Source: Sulfurihydrogenibium sp. YO3AOP1
GTDB taxonomy: Bacteria; Aquificota; Aquificia; Aquificales; Hydrogenothermaceae
Direction of reading: 5' to 3'
NCBI RefSeq assembly: GCF_000020325.1
Contig: NC_010730.1
Coordinates: 1,075,501-1,139,500 of the forward strand
DNA: 64,000 nt
Each line of letters starts with the position of its first letter. The stretch's first letter is position 1. A program made the translations under genes and the position numbers. Positions 20,352 to 29,451 of this stretch are shown piece by piece. Under the pieces are notes generated by a model that searched no databases, was not told the DNA's origin, and saw only the letters and a list, made by a program, of their open reading frames with translations.

Positions 20352-22202
20352 TTATATACCTTCTGGTCTTTTAACGTCGTAGAGTATATCGTCTGTTGGA
20401 TGTCTGTATAATGGCATATCTAAACGTTTTTCATCTAAGTAATGACCGATAAATCCGATAGACCTTCCAAGAACGAAAAATGAGTTAAATGCGCCAGCTT
20501 CAATTAATTTGTCTATATCTTCGTTTGAGTAGCCTATTTGCTTAAACAGGTCAACAAGTAAAACTCCAATGGTTCCATCAACGTTTAAGATTAAGTTTTC
20601 TTTCTTAGAAGTTGTAACTTTTTCTACTTCTAAAGCATAATCTAAAAGTTCAACCTTAGGAAAGTTTCTTCTTGCGAAGTCCTTAAGTAGTTCAACTCTT
20701 TTATCCGGGTTTTTGGTTGATTTAATTCTATGTCCAATACCAGGAATTGGTATTTTCTCAACATTTTTCATATATTCAACAAATTCATTTGGAGACATAT
20801 TTTTCTCATATGCCATTTTAAAGTATTTAGCTGCCCCATCAATCGCACCACCAAATCTTGGACCAATTGCAAGAATACCAGTAGTAAGAGCAGACATTAA
20901 ATCCTTTCCGGCTCTTGCTGTAACTTTAACATTATGAGCACCTGCAACTGCTGGTCCGTGGTCTGCAACAACTCTGATAACCATATCTATAAATTTAGAT
21001 GCCCAATCTGGGAATTTTTGTTTAAACCAAAGCAATCCTATAACATCTGCGATTGATAGATTTTTTTCAATAACTTCACTTATAGGAACGCCGCAATATG
21101 TAGCTTCTTCTCCTCTATCATCAGAGATTGTACAGATAAAGTTTGTTGGTTTTCTTACTTTTCCTTCTCTTATTGCTTTAGATAAGTCCTCTGGAATAGG
21201 TGGAACTTCTGGCTCAACGATAGGCTGAATTTTACCCTCACCTCTTAGCATTTCATAAATACCTTTTATTACATGAGGAAGCTCGTTAAAGTTGTTTGGA
21301 ACATGAATACCAACCTCTTTCATTGCCCTATTTTTAGCATCTGCTGTCTCTCTATCTGTCCCTGCTTTTGCGCCGGCATGTCCAAACTGAACTTCTCCAC
21401 CAAAGAATTTAGAAATTGTACCAATACACCAACCAATGACTGGTTTAGTGATTAAGCCATTTTTTACAGCTTCTACAACTTTATACTCCGCTTCTCCACC
21501 AACTTCACCAAGTAAAATCATAAACTTAACTTGTGGATTTTTTTCAAATCTTAACATGTGGTCCAAGAAATCCGAACCCGGGAATCTATCACCACCTATC
21601 GCTATACCTTCTGCAACACCATCGGCATTTCTTGCGATTATGTTAGAAAGCTCATTAAATAATCCACCGGACCTTGTGACTAACCCAACAGAACCAGGTC
21701 TGTGAAGTTTAGAAGCAATGATATTTTCAATTGTTCCACCAGTATTTGCTATTCTAAAAGCTCCCGGTACAATACCACCAACTGTTGCAGGTCCGATTAT
21801 CCATTTTCCAAGTTGTTTTGCTTTAATTCTCATATCTCTTGCATATCTTTCAGGAATACCTTCAGCAGTGATAACTATGGTTCTGATTTGTGGAATTTCA
21901 AAGGCTTCTAATGTTACTAGATATGCTGTTCTGAAAGATGCAAAGTTTAAAAGCACATCAGCTTCTGGGTGAAATTTTGCAGCATCTTTTGTAGATTTAT
22001 AAATAGGAATTATTATTTCTTTTGTTCCATAGAAAAATTTTTCAAAGCTTCTTTCAGAAGTTGGTGCAACGATTGCAGCAATACTTGGAGACCTTCCTAC
22101 TACATAATCATAATCTAACATTCTTTGAATTGCACTTGTGTTTAAGTTCCAGAAAATTGCTTTTGTATTTTTGTCAAATAATAAATATTCTGGTTTGCTC
22201 AT
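20352..22202 (-). CDS. aclA: ATP citrate lyase, large subunit (citrate synthase-like and CoA-ligase domains)
   Basis: Large subunit of ATP citrate lyase, which cleaves citrate with ATP and CoA to acetyl-CoA and oxaloacetate, a key step of the reductive TCA cycle. 616 residues. The N-terminal two thirds match the succinyl-CoA synthetase alpha fold with GPATVGGIVPGAFRIAN, VGLVTRSGG and the phosphohistidine loop VQFGHAGAKAG (His275). The C-terminal domain is citrate synthase-like, with DHGPAVAGAHNVK, GPRFGGAIDGAAKYF, IPGIGHRIKSTKNPD and NVDGTIGVLLVD. It lies 17 bases behind aclB, the order known from Chlorobium. ACL rather than separate citryl-CoA synthetase and lyase is reported for Hydrogenothermaceae. 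Confidence 0.95.
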   Translation of the reverse strand: MSKPEYLLFDKNTKAIFWNLNTSAIQRMLDYDYVVGRSPSIAAIVAPTSERSFEKFFYGTKEIIIPIYKSTKDAAKFHPEADVLLNFASFRTAYLVTLEAFEIPQIRTIVITAEGIPERYARDMRIKAKQLGKWIIGPATVGGIVPGAFRIANTGGTIENIIASKLHRPGSVGLVTRSGGLFNELSNIIARNADGVAEGIAIGGDRFPGSDFLDHMLRFEKNPQVKFMILLGEVGGEAEYKVVEAVKNGLITKPVIGWCIGTISKFFGGEVQFGHAGAKAGTDRETADAKNRAMKEVGIHVPNNFNELPHVIKGIYEMLRGEGKIQPIVEPEVPPIPEDLSKAIREGKVRKPTNFICTISDDRGEEATYCGVPISEVIEKNLSIADVIGLLWFKQKFPDWASKFIDMVIRVVADHGPAVAGAHNVKVTARAGKDLMSALTTGILAIGPRFGGAIDGAAKYFKMAYEKNMSPNEFVEYMKNVEKIPIPGIGHRIKSTKNPDKRVELLKDFARRNFPKVELLDYALEVEKVTTSKKENLILNVDGTIGVLLVDLFKQIGYSNEDIDKLIEAGAFNSFFVLGRSIGFIGHYLDEKRLDMPLYRHPTDDILYDVKRPEGI

Positions 22203-22219
22203 CTTATATCCTCCTTATT

Positions 22220-23527
22220 TTATGCAGCTTTTTCTTCTTCTAAAGCTTTTCTAACTATATCTGTCATGTGTAATTCTGGTCCATAAACTTCAATCGGTAG
22301 TCCAAGCTCTTCTGCAGCTTGCTTTATTCTTTTCAATCCAACTTCATAGTTTGGTCCACCTCTTCTGACATATATTCTTACACCTACTTGTCTCATTTTA
22401 TCAGCGTATTCTTTAAATGCATCAATTATTCCGTCAAATGTTTTAGCTACGTCAGTAAAGTTAGCAATTGCTCCACCGATCAAAAGTATTTTTGGCTTTC
22501 CGGAAGGATGTTTGCTTCTTGTCATTAAGTCAAGGACTGTTTTAACATACTCTCTTGTTTCTGTTCTTGTTGGATTTCCTGAGTATTCACCGTAGTTTGC
22601 AAGATCATTTACATATCCCATATCTGCAACCGTATCTGCATATACAACAGAAGCACCACCACCGGCAACAAGAGTCCAAATTCTACCTTCTGGATTAAGT
22701 ATTGTTAATTTTAATGATGAGCCAGACTTCTCATCCAATTCTTTAATGTATTTTTCTTCCGGTGTTAAATCTCTTCCAAATCCTGATGGAAACTCTAATT
22801 CTCCCCATTTTTTACCAACAACAAAACCGGCTGTATCATCAACCTTTCCAACAAAGTCTAATAAGTAAACGTTATTGTCAACCATTACGAGTGGGTTTAT
22901 TTCAAAATATACAAAGTGCAAATCTCTAAACATTTTATAAGCTCTAACAACAAAATCTCCATATTTTTCTCTATCTTTAATCTCTTTTGGAACATTAGCT
23001 TTTATTAGTTTTTCAATCTCTTCGTCAGAAGCTGTTGGTGGGATGTGAACTTCTACTACTTTATCCCAGTTTTCTTCTACATCTATACCACCAAAAGCGG
23101 ACATGTAAACAGTATCGTAATCGTCGCCCATTGAGAATGAGACATAGTACTCTTCCTCCGGTTTATGTGGAACAAATGGCTCTATTAAAAAGTGTGTTAA
23201 ATGTCCTTTAACTCCATTAATTTCCACTTCTTCTTGCATTTTTTGTTTTATCCATTTAACCGCATCTTCGTATTTAACATCACCTGGTTTTTCAATTTTG
23301 TAAAGGACTAATCCAAGCTTTCCTCTCTTACCAAATAGCATATCCGGCTTTGCTACTAATGGAGTTTCTTTTAACCATGGATATTGCTCTGGAAGTTTGT
23401 CGAAATCTGTTTCTGGTGTAACGAGAACAGATTTAAACTCATAATTAAAAGCATCACCAAAGTAATCCTTCCAGTTTTGCGCGATGATTCTTTTACCATC
23501 GTATTCTCTAATTCCCCTTTGTGCCAT
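22220..23527 (-). CDS. aclB: ATP citrate lyase, small subunit (ATP-grasp)
   Basis: ATP-grasp subunit of ATP citrate lyase, 435 residues. It resembles the succinyl-CoA synthetase beta subunit. The N-terminal half carries AQRGIREYDGKRII and PWLKETPLVAKPDML, then FVYFEINPLVMVD, RIWTLVAGGGASVVYAD, and the C-terminal ILLIGGAIANFTDVAKTF. The ATG follows GGAAGGTT. The gene is first in the aclB-aclA operon with a clear promoter and a structured leader upstream (23542-23654). No anomalies in length or motifs. Confidence 0.95.
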   Translation of the reverse strand: MAQRGIREYDGKRIIAQNWKDYFGDAFNYEFKSVLVTPETDFDKLPEQYPWLKETPLVAKPDMLFGKRGKLGLVLYKIEKPGDVKYEDAVKWIKQKMQEEVEINGVKGHLTHFLIEPFVPHKPEEEYYVSFSMGDDYDTVYMSAFGGIDVEENWDKVVEVHIPPTASDEEIEKLIKANVPKEIKDREKYGDFVVRAYKMFRDLHFVYFEINPLVMVDNNVYLLDFVGKVDDTAGFVVGKKWGELEFPSGFGRDLTPEEKYIKELDEKSGSSLKLTILNPEGRIWTLVAGGGASVVYADTVADMGYVNDLANYGEYSGNPTRTETREYVKTVLDLMTRSKHPSGKPKILLIGGAIANFTDVAKTFDGIIDAFKEYADKMRQVGVRIYVRRGGPNYEVGLKRIKQAAEELGLPIEVYGPELHMTDIVRKALEEEKAA

Positions 23528-23541
23528 TTCTAACCTTCCAT

Positions 23542-23617
23542 CTGTAGCTTTTTTTGCTACAGGCTGGGATATTTGTATTCCGCCAAAATAAAAAACACCC
23601 CAGCAGGCGGTAATTAT
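23542..23617 (-). promoter_or_regulatory. Structured 5' leader of aclBA
   Basis: The predicted leader of about 90 bases contains a 7-bp hairpin CTGTAGC-A7-GCTACAG (23542-23562) 14 bases before the aclB ATG. Upstream are two mutually exclusive pairings: CCGCC with GGCGG, and GCTGGG with CCCAGC. The pairings are visible in sequence; any switching role is inference. Confidence 0.45.
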
Positions 23618-23624
23618 GATTTTA

Positions 23625-23654
23625 ATTATAACATAGTTTTAAATAGAAAATCAA
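23625..23654 (-). promoter_or_regulatory. Sigma-70-type promoter of aclBA
   Basis: On the minus strand a -35 TTGATT (23649-23654) and a perfect -10 TATAAT (23625-23630) are separated by 18 bases. Expected start near 23617. Confidence 0.7.
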
Positions 23655-24120
23655 ACAGTGTTTTATTTTTAAGTGAAAAGTATTTTAAAGTTTTTTCCAT
23701 ATCACATATAACTCATCACTTGATTTGTGTAAAAGTCATACCAATTTGAGAAAATTAAAAAAGAAGATCCTTTAGTTTTGAAGTCTCAGGATAACAGAGA
23801 AAATTAATAAAATATCATTCTTCCAAAGCTACAGCAAAGAATCTCAATAATTCTTTATTAAAAATGTATTATACATGTTCCCTACTTCTTCGAAACTGTT
23901 CCAAAAAATCCACATCATCATTCTGCAACCGACGAATAATCTCCATCCTTTTAACTCTCACTTATTCAATGTACGGGCAATTCATTAATTGCCTTTACTT
24001 TCTTGTTTTTTAAAAGAAGAGATCCGTCGGACTAAACTCCTCAGAATGGCACAAAAAGTAAACCTACAAAAATTTTTACAACACTCTCTCTACTTCTTTT
24101 AACTTATACAGTGTAAAAAT
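23655..24120. repeat. Hairpin modules and a type-2 MITE-like element
   Basis: A degenerate module A is at 23763-23797. A type-2 element spans about 23891-24090: left end CGAAACTGTTCCAAAAAATC, decayed module B 23914-23944, palindrome GGCAATTCATTAATTGCC 23976-23993, module A 24017-24052, and right end AAAAATTTTTACAACACTC. It ends just before the recJ stop. Confidence 0.75.
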
Positions 24121-25845
24121 TTACTTAACAATCTTTAAATCATCTACCACAAAATCTAAATTTTCAAAACCTTTATAATAATTAATCTCTGGAGTATAGA
24201 CGATATCTATTATCATACCAACGCTTAATTTATCCAATAATTCCTTAGCTTTCCAACTTTTGGCATTATAGATATTTTTATTTTCATCTTTTAAGTTTAG
24301 AATTAGCAAATTCTTAGCCGGATTTGTAAAGAACTCAATCTTTAAATTTCTTGCTAAGAATTTCGGTATGGGGTTTTTCTCTCCAAATGGTTGTAAGTTA
24401 TAAATTTCTTTAACTTTTTCAGTAGTCCAATAGGATAGTTCAACTTCCATGTCTATCTCTTTAACTGCCCATGGTTTTTCTTCTGCAACCTCTTCAACTG
24501 CTTGGTTTAATCTTTCTTTTAATTCTGGTATCAAATTTGTTTTTAAAGACATTCCTGCTGCCATTGAATGTCCACCAAATTTATCAAATAAATCTCTACA
24601 TTTATCCAAGGCTTTATATATATTTACTTTTGAAACGCTTCTTGCTGAACCTACTGCTTTTCCGTTGTTTACAGATAAAATCACAGAAGGTAATTTATAC
24701 TTTTCTGTTAATCTTCCTGCCGCTATTCCAACTACTCCACTATGCCAACCTTCCTTTCCTATTACTATCACATTTTTTAAATCTTGCTTCAGCAGTTCTT
24801 TTTCTGCTTCAGATATTACATTGTCTGTAAGTTTTTGTCTTTTTTTATTTAGATTTTCAAGCTCTATTGCCAATACATTTGCTCTTGATTGGTCTCTTGT
24901 GACTAAAAGCTTTACAGAATTTCTCGCATCTGCCAATCTTCCCGATGCATTAATCCTTGGTCCAATTATAAAGCCTATATCCTGAGATGTTAACTCTTTT
25001 TTTACTCGTGCAACGTTTAAAAGCTCTTTAATTCCAGCTCTTTTTTGCTTGTTTAACTCTTCAAGACCGATTTTTACCATAACTCTATTTATAAAAGACA
25101 TAGGAACAACGTCTGCTACAGTTCCAATTGCCACAATATCTAAATAATCTCTAAGCTTTATATCAATATTTAAAAGTCTTCTTGTAATCGCTATTAAGTA
25201 AAATGCTATTCCTACCGTTGCTAAATGTTTAAAAAGTGGATTTATTTGTTCATCTGAATAAAATTTTGGATTTATGATATTTATTTTTTCACTTAAAAAT
25301 GGTGGTGTGTAGTTTTGCCAAAGATAGGAAGGTTCGTGATGGTCTAAAACAAACACTTCAAGCCCTAAGCTTTTTGCATAAAAGAGTTCATCAAAAGCAT
25401 TGGTTCCACTATCACATACGATTAATACCTTACCATGCTCGGACAGCTTTTTAATAGCTTCTTTATTTAGTCCATAGCCTTCAGAAAATCTGCTTGGAAT
25501 ATAGTATTTTGCATTTACGCCCAAATCTTTGAAAAAGTTTATAAGTAATGATGTGCTTGTAATACCGTCTGCATCATAATCTCCATATACAACGATTGGG
25601 GTTTTTCTTTTGATATGCTCTGCAAGTTTTATAGCTGCCTCTTCAAGGCTGTGAAAGTAAGAAGGATTTACAAGATTTTTTAATTCTGGAAAGATGTAAT
25701 CTTGAGAAAAATCTTTATCAAATAGATCTCTCCTATTGTATAAAACCTGTGCAAATATTTCTCCATACTTTTTTACTAAAAAGTCCGGTGCTGGGTTTGT
25801 TTTTGATAAATCTATCCACTGATAGCCTGAAATTCCTATTTCCAT
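24121..25845 (-). CDS. recJ: Single-stranded-DNA 5'-3' exonuclease RecJ
   Basis: DHH-family exonuclease of recombination and mismatch repair, 574 residues. Motif I is VVYGDYDADGITST (GDYDADG 88-94), then LIVCDSGTN, the DHH motif LDHHEPS (LDHH 167-170), VAIGTVADVVP, and the DHHA1 motif GKEGWHSGVVGIAAGRLTE with GGHSMAAGMSL. The C-terminal OB-like domain is present. The ATG overlaps the preceding small gene by one base. It is the last gene of a run beginning near 27287. Confidence 0.95.
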   Translation of the reverse strand: MEIGISGYQWIDLSKTNPAPDFLVKKYGEIFAQVLYNRRDLFDKDFSQDYIFPELKNLVNPSYFHSLEEAAIKLAEHIKRKTPIVVYGDYDADGITSTSLLINFFKDLGVNAKYYIPSRFSEGYGLNKEAIKKLSEHGKVLIVCDSGTNAFDELFYAKSLGLEVFVLDHHEPSYLWQNYTPPFLSEKINIINPKFYSDEQINPLFKHLATVGIAFYLIAITRRLLNIDIKLRDYLDIVAIGTVADVVPMSFINRVMVKIGLEELNKQKRAGIKELLNVARVKKELTSQDIGFIIGPRINASGRLADARNSVKLLVTRDQSRANVLAIELENLNKKRQKLTDNVISEAEKELLKQDLKNVIVIGKEGWHSGVVGIAAGRLTEKYKLPSVILSVNNGKAVGSARSVSKVNIYKALDKCRDLFDKFGGHSMAAGMSLKTNLIPELKERLNQAVEEVAEEKPWAVKEIDMEVELSYWTTEKVKEIYNLQPFGEKNPIPKFLARNLKIEFFTNPAKNLLILNLKDENKNIYNAKSWKAKELLDKLSVGMIIDIVYTPEINYYKGFENLDFVVDDLKIVK

Positions 25846-26093
25846 TAATTATCTCTCTTTTTTGTAAATTTCAAAAGTTCTCCATTATTTGCGTCAATAG
25901 TTGCGTATCCTTTATCTCCGTAAACTTTAAAATAACACTCACCTTTTCTTGATTTGCTTAATTTTACAGAATGTATAGTTCCAACGTATGGACTTGCAAT
26001 ACCTTCAACCTTAGATACACTTAGATTTGGCTTACATTCTTCAGCGTTTACAGAAAAAGCTAAAATGAGTACTGCAAGAATTTTTTTCATCAC
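25845..26093 (-). CDS. Small exported PepSY-like protein
   Basis: 82 residues with a clear signal peptide (MMKKILAVLILAFSVNAEE, cleavage near Ala17). The mature part of about 65 residues ends YFKVYGDKGYATIDANNGEL, which resembles the final strand and DA-x-x-G turn of PepSY domains. Two cysteines (CKPN and GECYF) could pair in the periplasm. It abuts recJ with a one-base overlap and follows the YkgJ-like gene by 39 bases. Function unknown; the PepSY resemblance is weak. Confidence 0.65.
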   Translation of the reverse strand: MMKKILAVLILAFSVNAEECKPNLSVSKVEGIASPYVGTIHSVKLSKSRKGECYFKVYGDKGYATIDANNGELLKFTKKRDN

Positions 26094-26132
26094 GAGATGA
26101 TACCTCTCAAGGATTTTGCATATAATAGAATA

Positions 26133-26777
26133 TCATATTTTAGAGATAAACTTTTCAGCAAGCTTGTGAGGTTTTAGTTTTAAGTTTCCATTTTCAGACG
26201 TAAGAATAAAGGTATCAAATAAATTTACAAAAAAGTTGTTATCTTTGTGATTAAAACTAATATTTTTTATAGATGTTTTTGTGTTAAAAAGCGAAATAAA
26301 TTCATCTGAGAGAATATTTATCTTTTCTTTAATATCTTCGATGATTTGATCAAGAATCGGCGGAAATTCAAAGGGTGTTTTTGTTTTGCAAAGATTTTTA
26401 TCGTAAGATGAAAAAGTTCTACATACAAAAGGTCTTGATAGATATACTACACAAAGATTGTTGTCTAAAAATGGGCATGGTTGGTTAGTTATATCTTTAA
26501 GTCTTTTATAATCTTCCAATCTTTTAGCTGTTTTGATTTTTTCATCATCTGATAAATTGTTTAAAGATTTTATAAAATCCAACAATTCTGAAAAAGTTAG
26601 TTTAACTTCCCAGCCATAACAACAATAACTACATCCTTTTTCACAGGCTATTTTTGTATCTATTTTTAGTTTATTATCTATGTGTTGATTTAAATCCCTC
26701 TGAAATTCAATGACCTCTTCAAAAAGCTCTGGATTTTTGTATATCAAAATAAATGCTAACAATAAATCTTCTTTCAT
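26133..26777 (-). CDS. YkgJ-family cysteine-cluster protein
   Basis: 214 residues. It has the conserved cysteine pattern of the zinc/iron-chelating YkgJ family: CEKGCSYCCYGWEVKLT near residue 45, PCPFLDNNLCVVYLSRP, and FVCRTFSSYDKNLC. The family binds a metal or cluster, and its biochemical role is not established. No membrane segment. The C-terminal 60 residues are less conserved in appearance. It lies 13 bases behind a frameshifted coiled-coil gene and upstream of the PepSY-like gene and recJ. Confidence 0.8.
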   Translation of the reverse strand: MKEDLLLAFILIYKNPELFEEVIEFQRDLNQHIDNKLKIDTKIACEKGCSYCCYGWEVKLTFSELLDFIKSLNNLSDDEKIKTAKRLEDYKRLKDITNQPCPFLDNNLCVVYLSRPFVCRTFSSYDKNLCKTKTPFEFPPILDQIIEDIKEKINILSDEFISLFNTKTSIKNISFNHKDNNFFVNLFDTFILTSENGNLKLKPHKLAEKFISKI

Positions 26778-26790
26778 TGTTTACTGTCTT

Positions 26791-27287
26791 CTATTTCACG
26801 ATACCGGCTTCATTTTGTTTATCCACTTTTTCCCTAATTTCCTTAATCTCTGATACGATTGATTCTAATTTGTCTAACATAATTATGTTTAATCTTTTTT
26901 GCAGCAGAATATCCTCATTGCTTCCAATTTTACTTTCAAAGTTTTTAATCAAGTCTTTTTGATAGACTTCATTTCTTACTTGCGAAAACTCTTTTGATAC
27001 TTCCTCTCTTGCTAACGAAATTTCTTCTCTATTCTTTAATAAATCTTCTCTTAGCTTTACTATTTCAAATGTAAGCTCATTTTTTGTGTCGGTCAATCTA
27101 TTCCATACTTTTAATATTTCATTTGATAATTGACTTCTTGTGTTTGATAAATCTTCTCTCAAATTTAATATGACCTCAGCAGTTTTATCAGCTTTATCTT
27201 TATCTTTAATCTCTTTTGTTCTGTTCTCTCATCCACTAACTTATATAATATTTCCTTCAAAGACTTATCTATTCCAAACAAATCCAT
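26791..27287 (-). pseudogene. Coiled-coil protein gene with a one-base frameshift
   Basis: From an ATG at 27287 the frame reads MDLFGIDKSLKEILYKLVDE and stops about 45 codons in. A second frame, open after a TGA near 27230 and continuing to 26791, encodes a 123-residue heptad-rich coiled coil (KLREDLLKNREEISLAREEV) ending IREKVDKQNEAGIVK. Adding one A to the CAAAAG tract at about 27213-27218 joins both frames into one protein with EQKEIKDKDKADK at the junction. This is either a real indel, a sequencing error in a short homopolymer, or a programmed slip. I know no function. It would head the operon ykgJ-like, PepSY-like, recJ. Confidence 0.65.
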
Positions 27288-27391
27288 ATAAAACTCCGAA
27301 AATTTTTTACAAGGTTTTGTGAAATTATTATATTACGATTTATAAATCTTTAAAAATTTTTACATCTAAATCTCACTTTTTGGCTACATGT

Positions 27392-27397
27392 TATAAT
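27392..27397 (+). promoter_or_regulatory. Candidate -10 element of the efp operon
   Basis: TATAAT 34 bases before the efp ATG. No convincing -35 at standard spacing. Confidence 0.35.
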
Positions 27398-27430
27398 AAT
27401 ATTTTAAAAAATTTTTATATGGAGGATTTA

Positions 27431-28003
27431 ATGGGCGTTAAAATTGATATCAACAGAATAGCAAGAGACCAGTTTATCTTAGTTGATAATCAACCTTATA
27501 AAGTAGTTAGCTATGAACACGTAAAACCAGGTAAAGGTCAAGCATTTGTTAGAGTGAAAGCAAAAAACATGAGAACAGGAAACGTTACAGAATTTACTTT
27601 TAAATCTTCCGACTCAATTGAGCTTGCGGACTTTGAGCAAAGATTTATGAACTACTCTTACACAGATGGTACCTACTACTATTTCTTAGATACAAACACA
27701 TATGAAACGTTTGCTGTTCCTGCTGAAGCTATGGAGCATGAAGCACAGTTTTTAAAAGAAGGAATGCAGGTAGTTGTATTTTTAGATAGAGGAAACCCAA
27801 TCGGCATAGAACTTCCAAAGCATGAAGTTTATGAAGTAATAGAAACAGAGCCAGGATTTAAAGGTGATACAGCTACTAACACATTAAAACCTGCGAAAAT
27901 AGAAACAGGTGCAACAGTTCAAGTGCCATTATTTATAAACGTTGGAGATAGAATTAAAGTAGATACAGAAAAAGGAACGTACATAGAAAGAGTAAATAAA
28001 TAA
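27431..28003 (+). CDS. efp: Translation elongation factor P
   Basis: Relieves ribosome stalling at proline stretches. 190 residues. The ATG at 27431 with GGAGG 5 bases upstream is preferred over an in-frame ATG 51 bases earlier, and gives MGVKIDINRIARDQF. The three-domain layout is complete: the KOW-like domain with the tip loop HVKPGKGQAFVRVK (modifiable Lys35), the central OB domain with TYYYFLDTNTYETF, and the C-terminal OB domain with TGATVQVPLFINVGD and VDTEKGTYIERV. It heads the plus-strand run efp, accB, hldD-like, thrB; the efp-accB pairing is common in bacteria. Confidence 0.97.
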   Translation: MGVKIDINRIARDQFILVDNQPYKVVSYEHVKPGKGQAFVRVKAKNMRTGNVTEFTFKSSDSIELADFEQRFMNYSYTDGTYYYFLDTNTYETFAVPAEAMEHEAQFLKEGMQVVVFLDRGNPIGIELPKHEVYEVIETEPGFKGDTATNTLKPAKIETGATVQVPLFINVGDRIKVDTEKGTYIERVNK

Positions 28004-28040
28004 ACTTTTACCTTCTTCGCTTTAGAAGATTGGAGGAATC

Positions 28041-28508
28041 ATGGATAAAGAATTTATTTTTCAATTAATTGAAAAAATTAAAGACACTAAGATTGAAGAA
28101 ATAGAGCTTTCTACAGAAGAATACAGTGTTTATATCAAGCAGTATTTAGGACCAAAAGAAGTTATATCTCAATCTCCTGCTTCTCAGATTGTTAACATTC
28201 CAGCTAATCCAGTTGTAGAAGTGAAAGAAGAAGTTAAAAAATCTGAAATTAAAGAAGAACAAAAACAAAAATATCATGTTATAAAATCGCCACTTGTTGG
28301 AACATTTTACAGGTCTCCATCTCCAGGAGCTCCTCCGTTTGTTGAAGAAGGAGATATGGTATCAAAAGGTCAGATTTTATGTATCATAGAAGCTTTAAAA
28401 GTTATGAATGAAATAGAGTCTGATGTAGATGGTAGAGTTGCTAAAATTTTAGTTGAAAATGGTCAGCCCGTAGAATACGGACAAGAACTCTTTTACATTG
28501 AGGTGTAA
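28041..28508 (+). CDS. accB: Biotin carboxyl carrier protein of acetyl-CoA carboxylase
   Basis: Carries biotin between the carboxylase and transferase steps of fatty-acid precursor synthesis. 155 residues. A short N-terminal domain ([17 protein letters not shown]), a Pro/Lys/Glu-rich linker, and a C-terminal biotinyl domain starting [16 protein letters not shown]. The biotinylation site reads EALKVMNEI with Lys120, against the usual EAMKMMN; the Met to Leu and Val changes are conservative but worth noting. It lies 37 bases behind efp and 4 bases before the hldD-like ATG. Confidence 0.93.
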   Translation: MDKEFIFQLIEKIKDTKIEEIELSTEEYSVYIKQYLGPKEVISQSPASQIVNIPANPVVEVKEEVKKSEIKEEQKQKYHVIKSPLVGTFYRSPSPGAPPFVEEGDMVSKGQILCIIEALKVMNEIESDVDGRVAKILVENGQPVEYGQELFYIEV

Positions 28509-28512
28509 TCGA

Positions 28513-29451
28513 ATGTATCAAAACATACTTATTACAGGTGGTGCAGGATTTATTGGCTCTAACCTTGCTTTAAAACTACAAAAAGATTATCCAAACAGCA
28601 AAATCTTAGTTTTAGATGATTTTTCAAGTGCTAATTTTAAAAATTTAAAAGGTTTTAAAGGAATAGTTTATTCCTGTGATGTATCAACAGATGAGCTTTT
28701 TTTTAAGGTGGAAGATTTTAAGCCAGATGTAATTTTTCATCTTGCATCTATCACAGATACAACAGTAACTGACCAAGAGTATATGATGAGAAGAAATGTT
28801 GACGGTTTTAAGAATATATTAGAGTTTGCTTACGATAATGAATGCATTGTAGTGTATGCATCATCTGCTTCTGTGTATGGAAATGTAAAGGAGCATGTAC
28901 CATTAAAGGAGGATAGAGAAAAATCTCCTGAAAATGTGTACGCTTTTTCTAAATACATCATGGATAACCTTGCACAAGAGTTTAGCGATAAAACAGGACT
29001 AAAAATCGTAGGCGTTAGATACTTTAACGTTTATGGTCCAAGGGAAGCCCACAAAGGAAAGTTTGCAAGCATGATTTATCAGCTTTATTTACAGATGAAA
29101 CAAGGAAACAGACCAAGAATTTTCAAATGGGGTGAACAAAAAAGAGACTTTGTATATGTTAAAGATGCAGTAGATGCTACTATTTTAGCAGCAAAAGCTC
29201 CAAAATCTACTGTTTATAACGTCGGAAGTGGAGAGGCAACATCTTTTAACGATGTAATTAAATATTTAAATCAAGCACTTGGAACAAATTTAGAGCCAGA
29301 ATATTTTGACTGTCCTTACGATTTTTATCAAGAGTACACCCAAGCAGATATGACTAAGATTAAAGAAGAGCTTGGATTTGTGCCAAGATATAGCATACAA
29401 AGAGGCATCAAAGAGTATGTTGATATTTTAGAAGGAAGAATAAATGACTAA
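28513..29451 (+). CDS. hldD: NAD(P)-dependent sugar-nucleotide epimerase, ADP-heptose epimerase-like
   Basis: Extended short-chain dehydrogenase, 312 residues. NAD-binding GGAGFIGSNLALKL near residue 9, catalytic SSASVYGN and YAFSKYIMDN (YxxxK), and RYFNVYGPREAHKGKFASM, which is typical of ADP-L-glycero-D-manno-heptose 6-epimerase of lipopolysaccharide core synthesis. The ATG at 28513 is preferred over an earlier in-frame ATG inside accB because GAGGTG lies 8 bases before it. It overlaps thrB by 8 bases. Another UDP-sugar epimerase specificity cannot be ruled out. Confidence 0.82.
   Translation: MYQNILITGGAGFIGSNLALKLQKDYPNSKILVLDDFSSANFKNLKGFKGIVYSCDVSTDELFFKVEDFKPDVIFHLASITDTTVTDQEYMMRRNVDGFKNILEFAYDNECIVVYASSASVYGNVKEHVPLKEDREKSPENVYAFSKYIMDNLAQEFSDKTGLKIVGVRYFNVYGPREAHKGKFASMIYQLYLQMKQGNRPRIFKWGEQKRDFVYVKDAVDATILAAKAPKSTVYNVGSGEATSFNDVIKYLNQALGTNLEPEYFDCPYDFYQEYTQADMTKIKEELGFVPRYSIQRGIKEYVDILEGRIND

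Noticed and set aside
28003-28040. Terminator between efp and accB (CTTCT...AGAAG)
   Set aside because: The stem is only 5 bp without a T tract, and the two genes are commonly cotranscribed.
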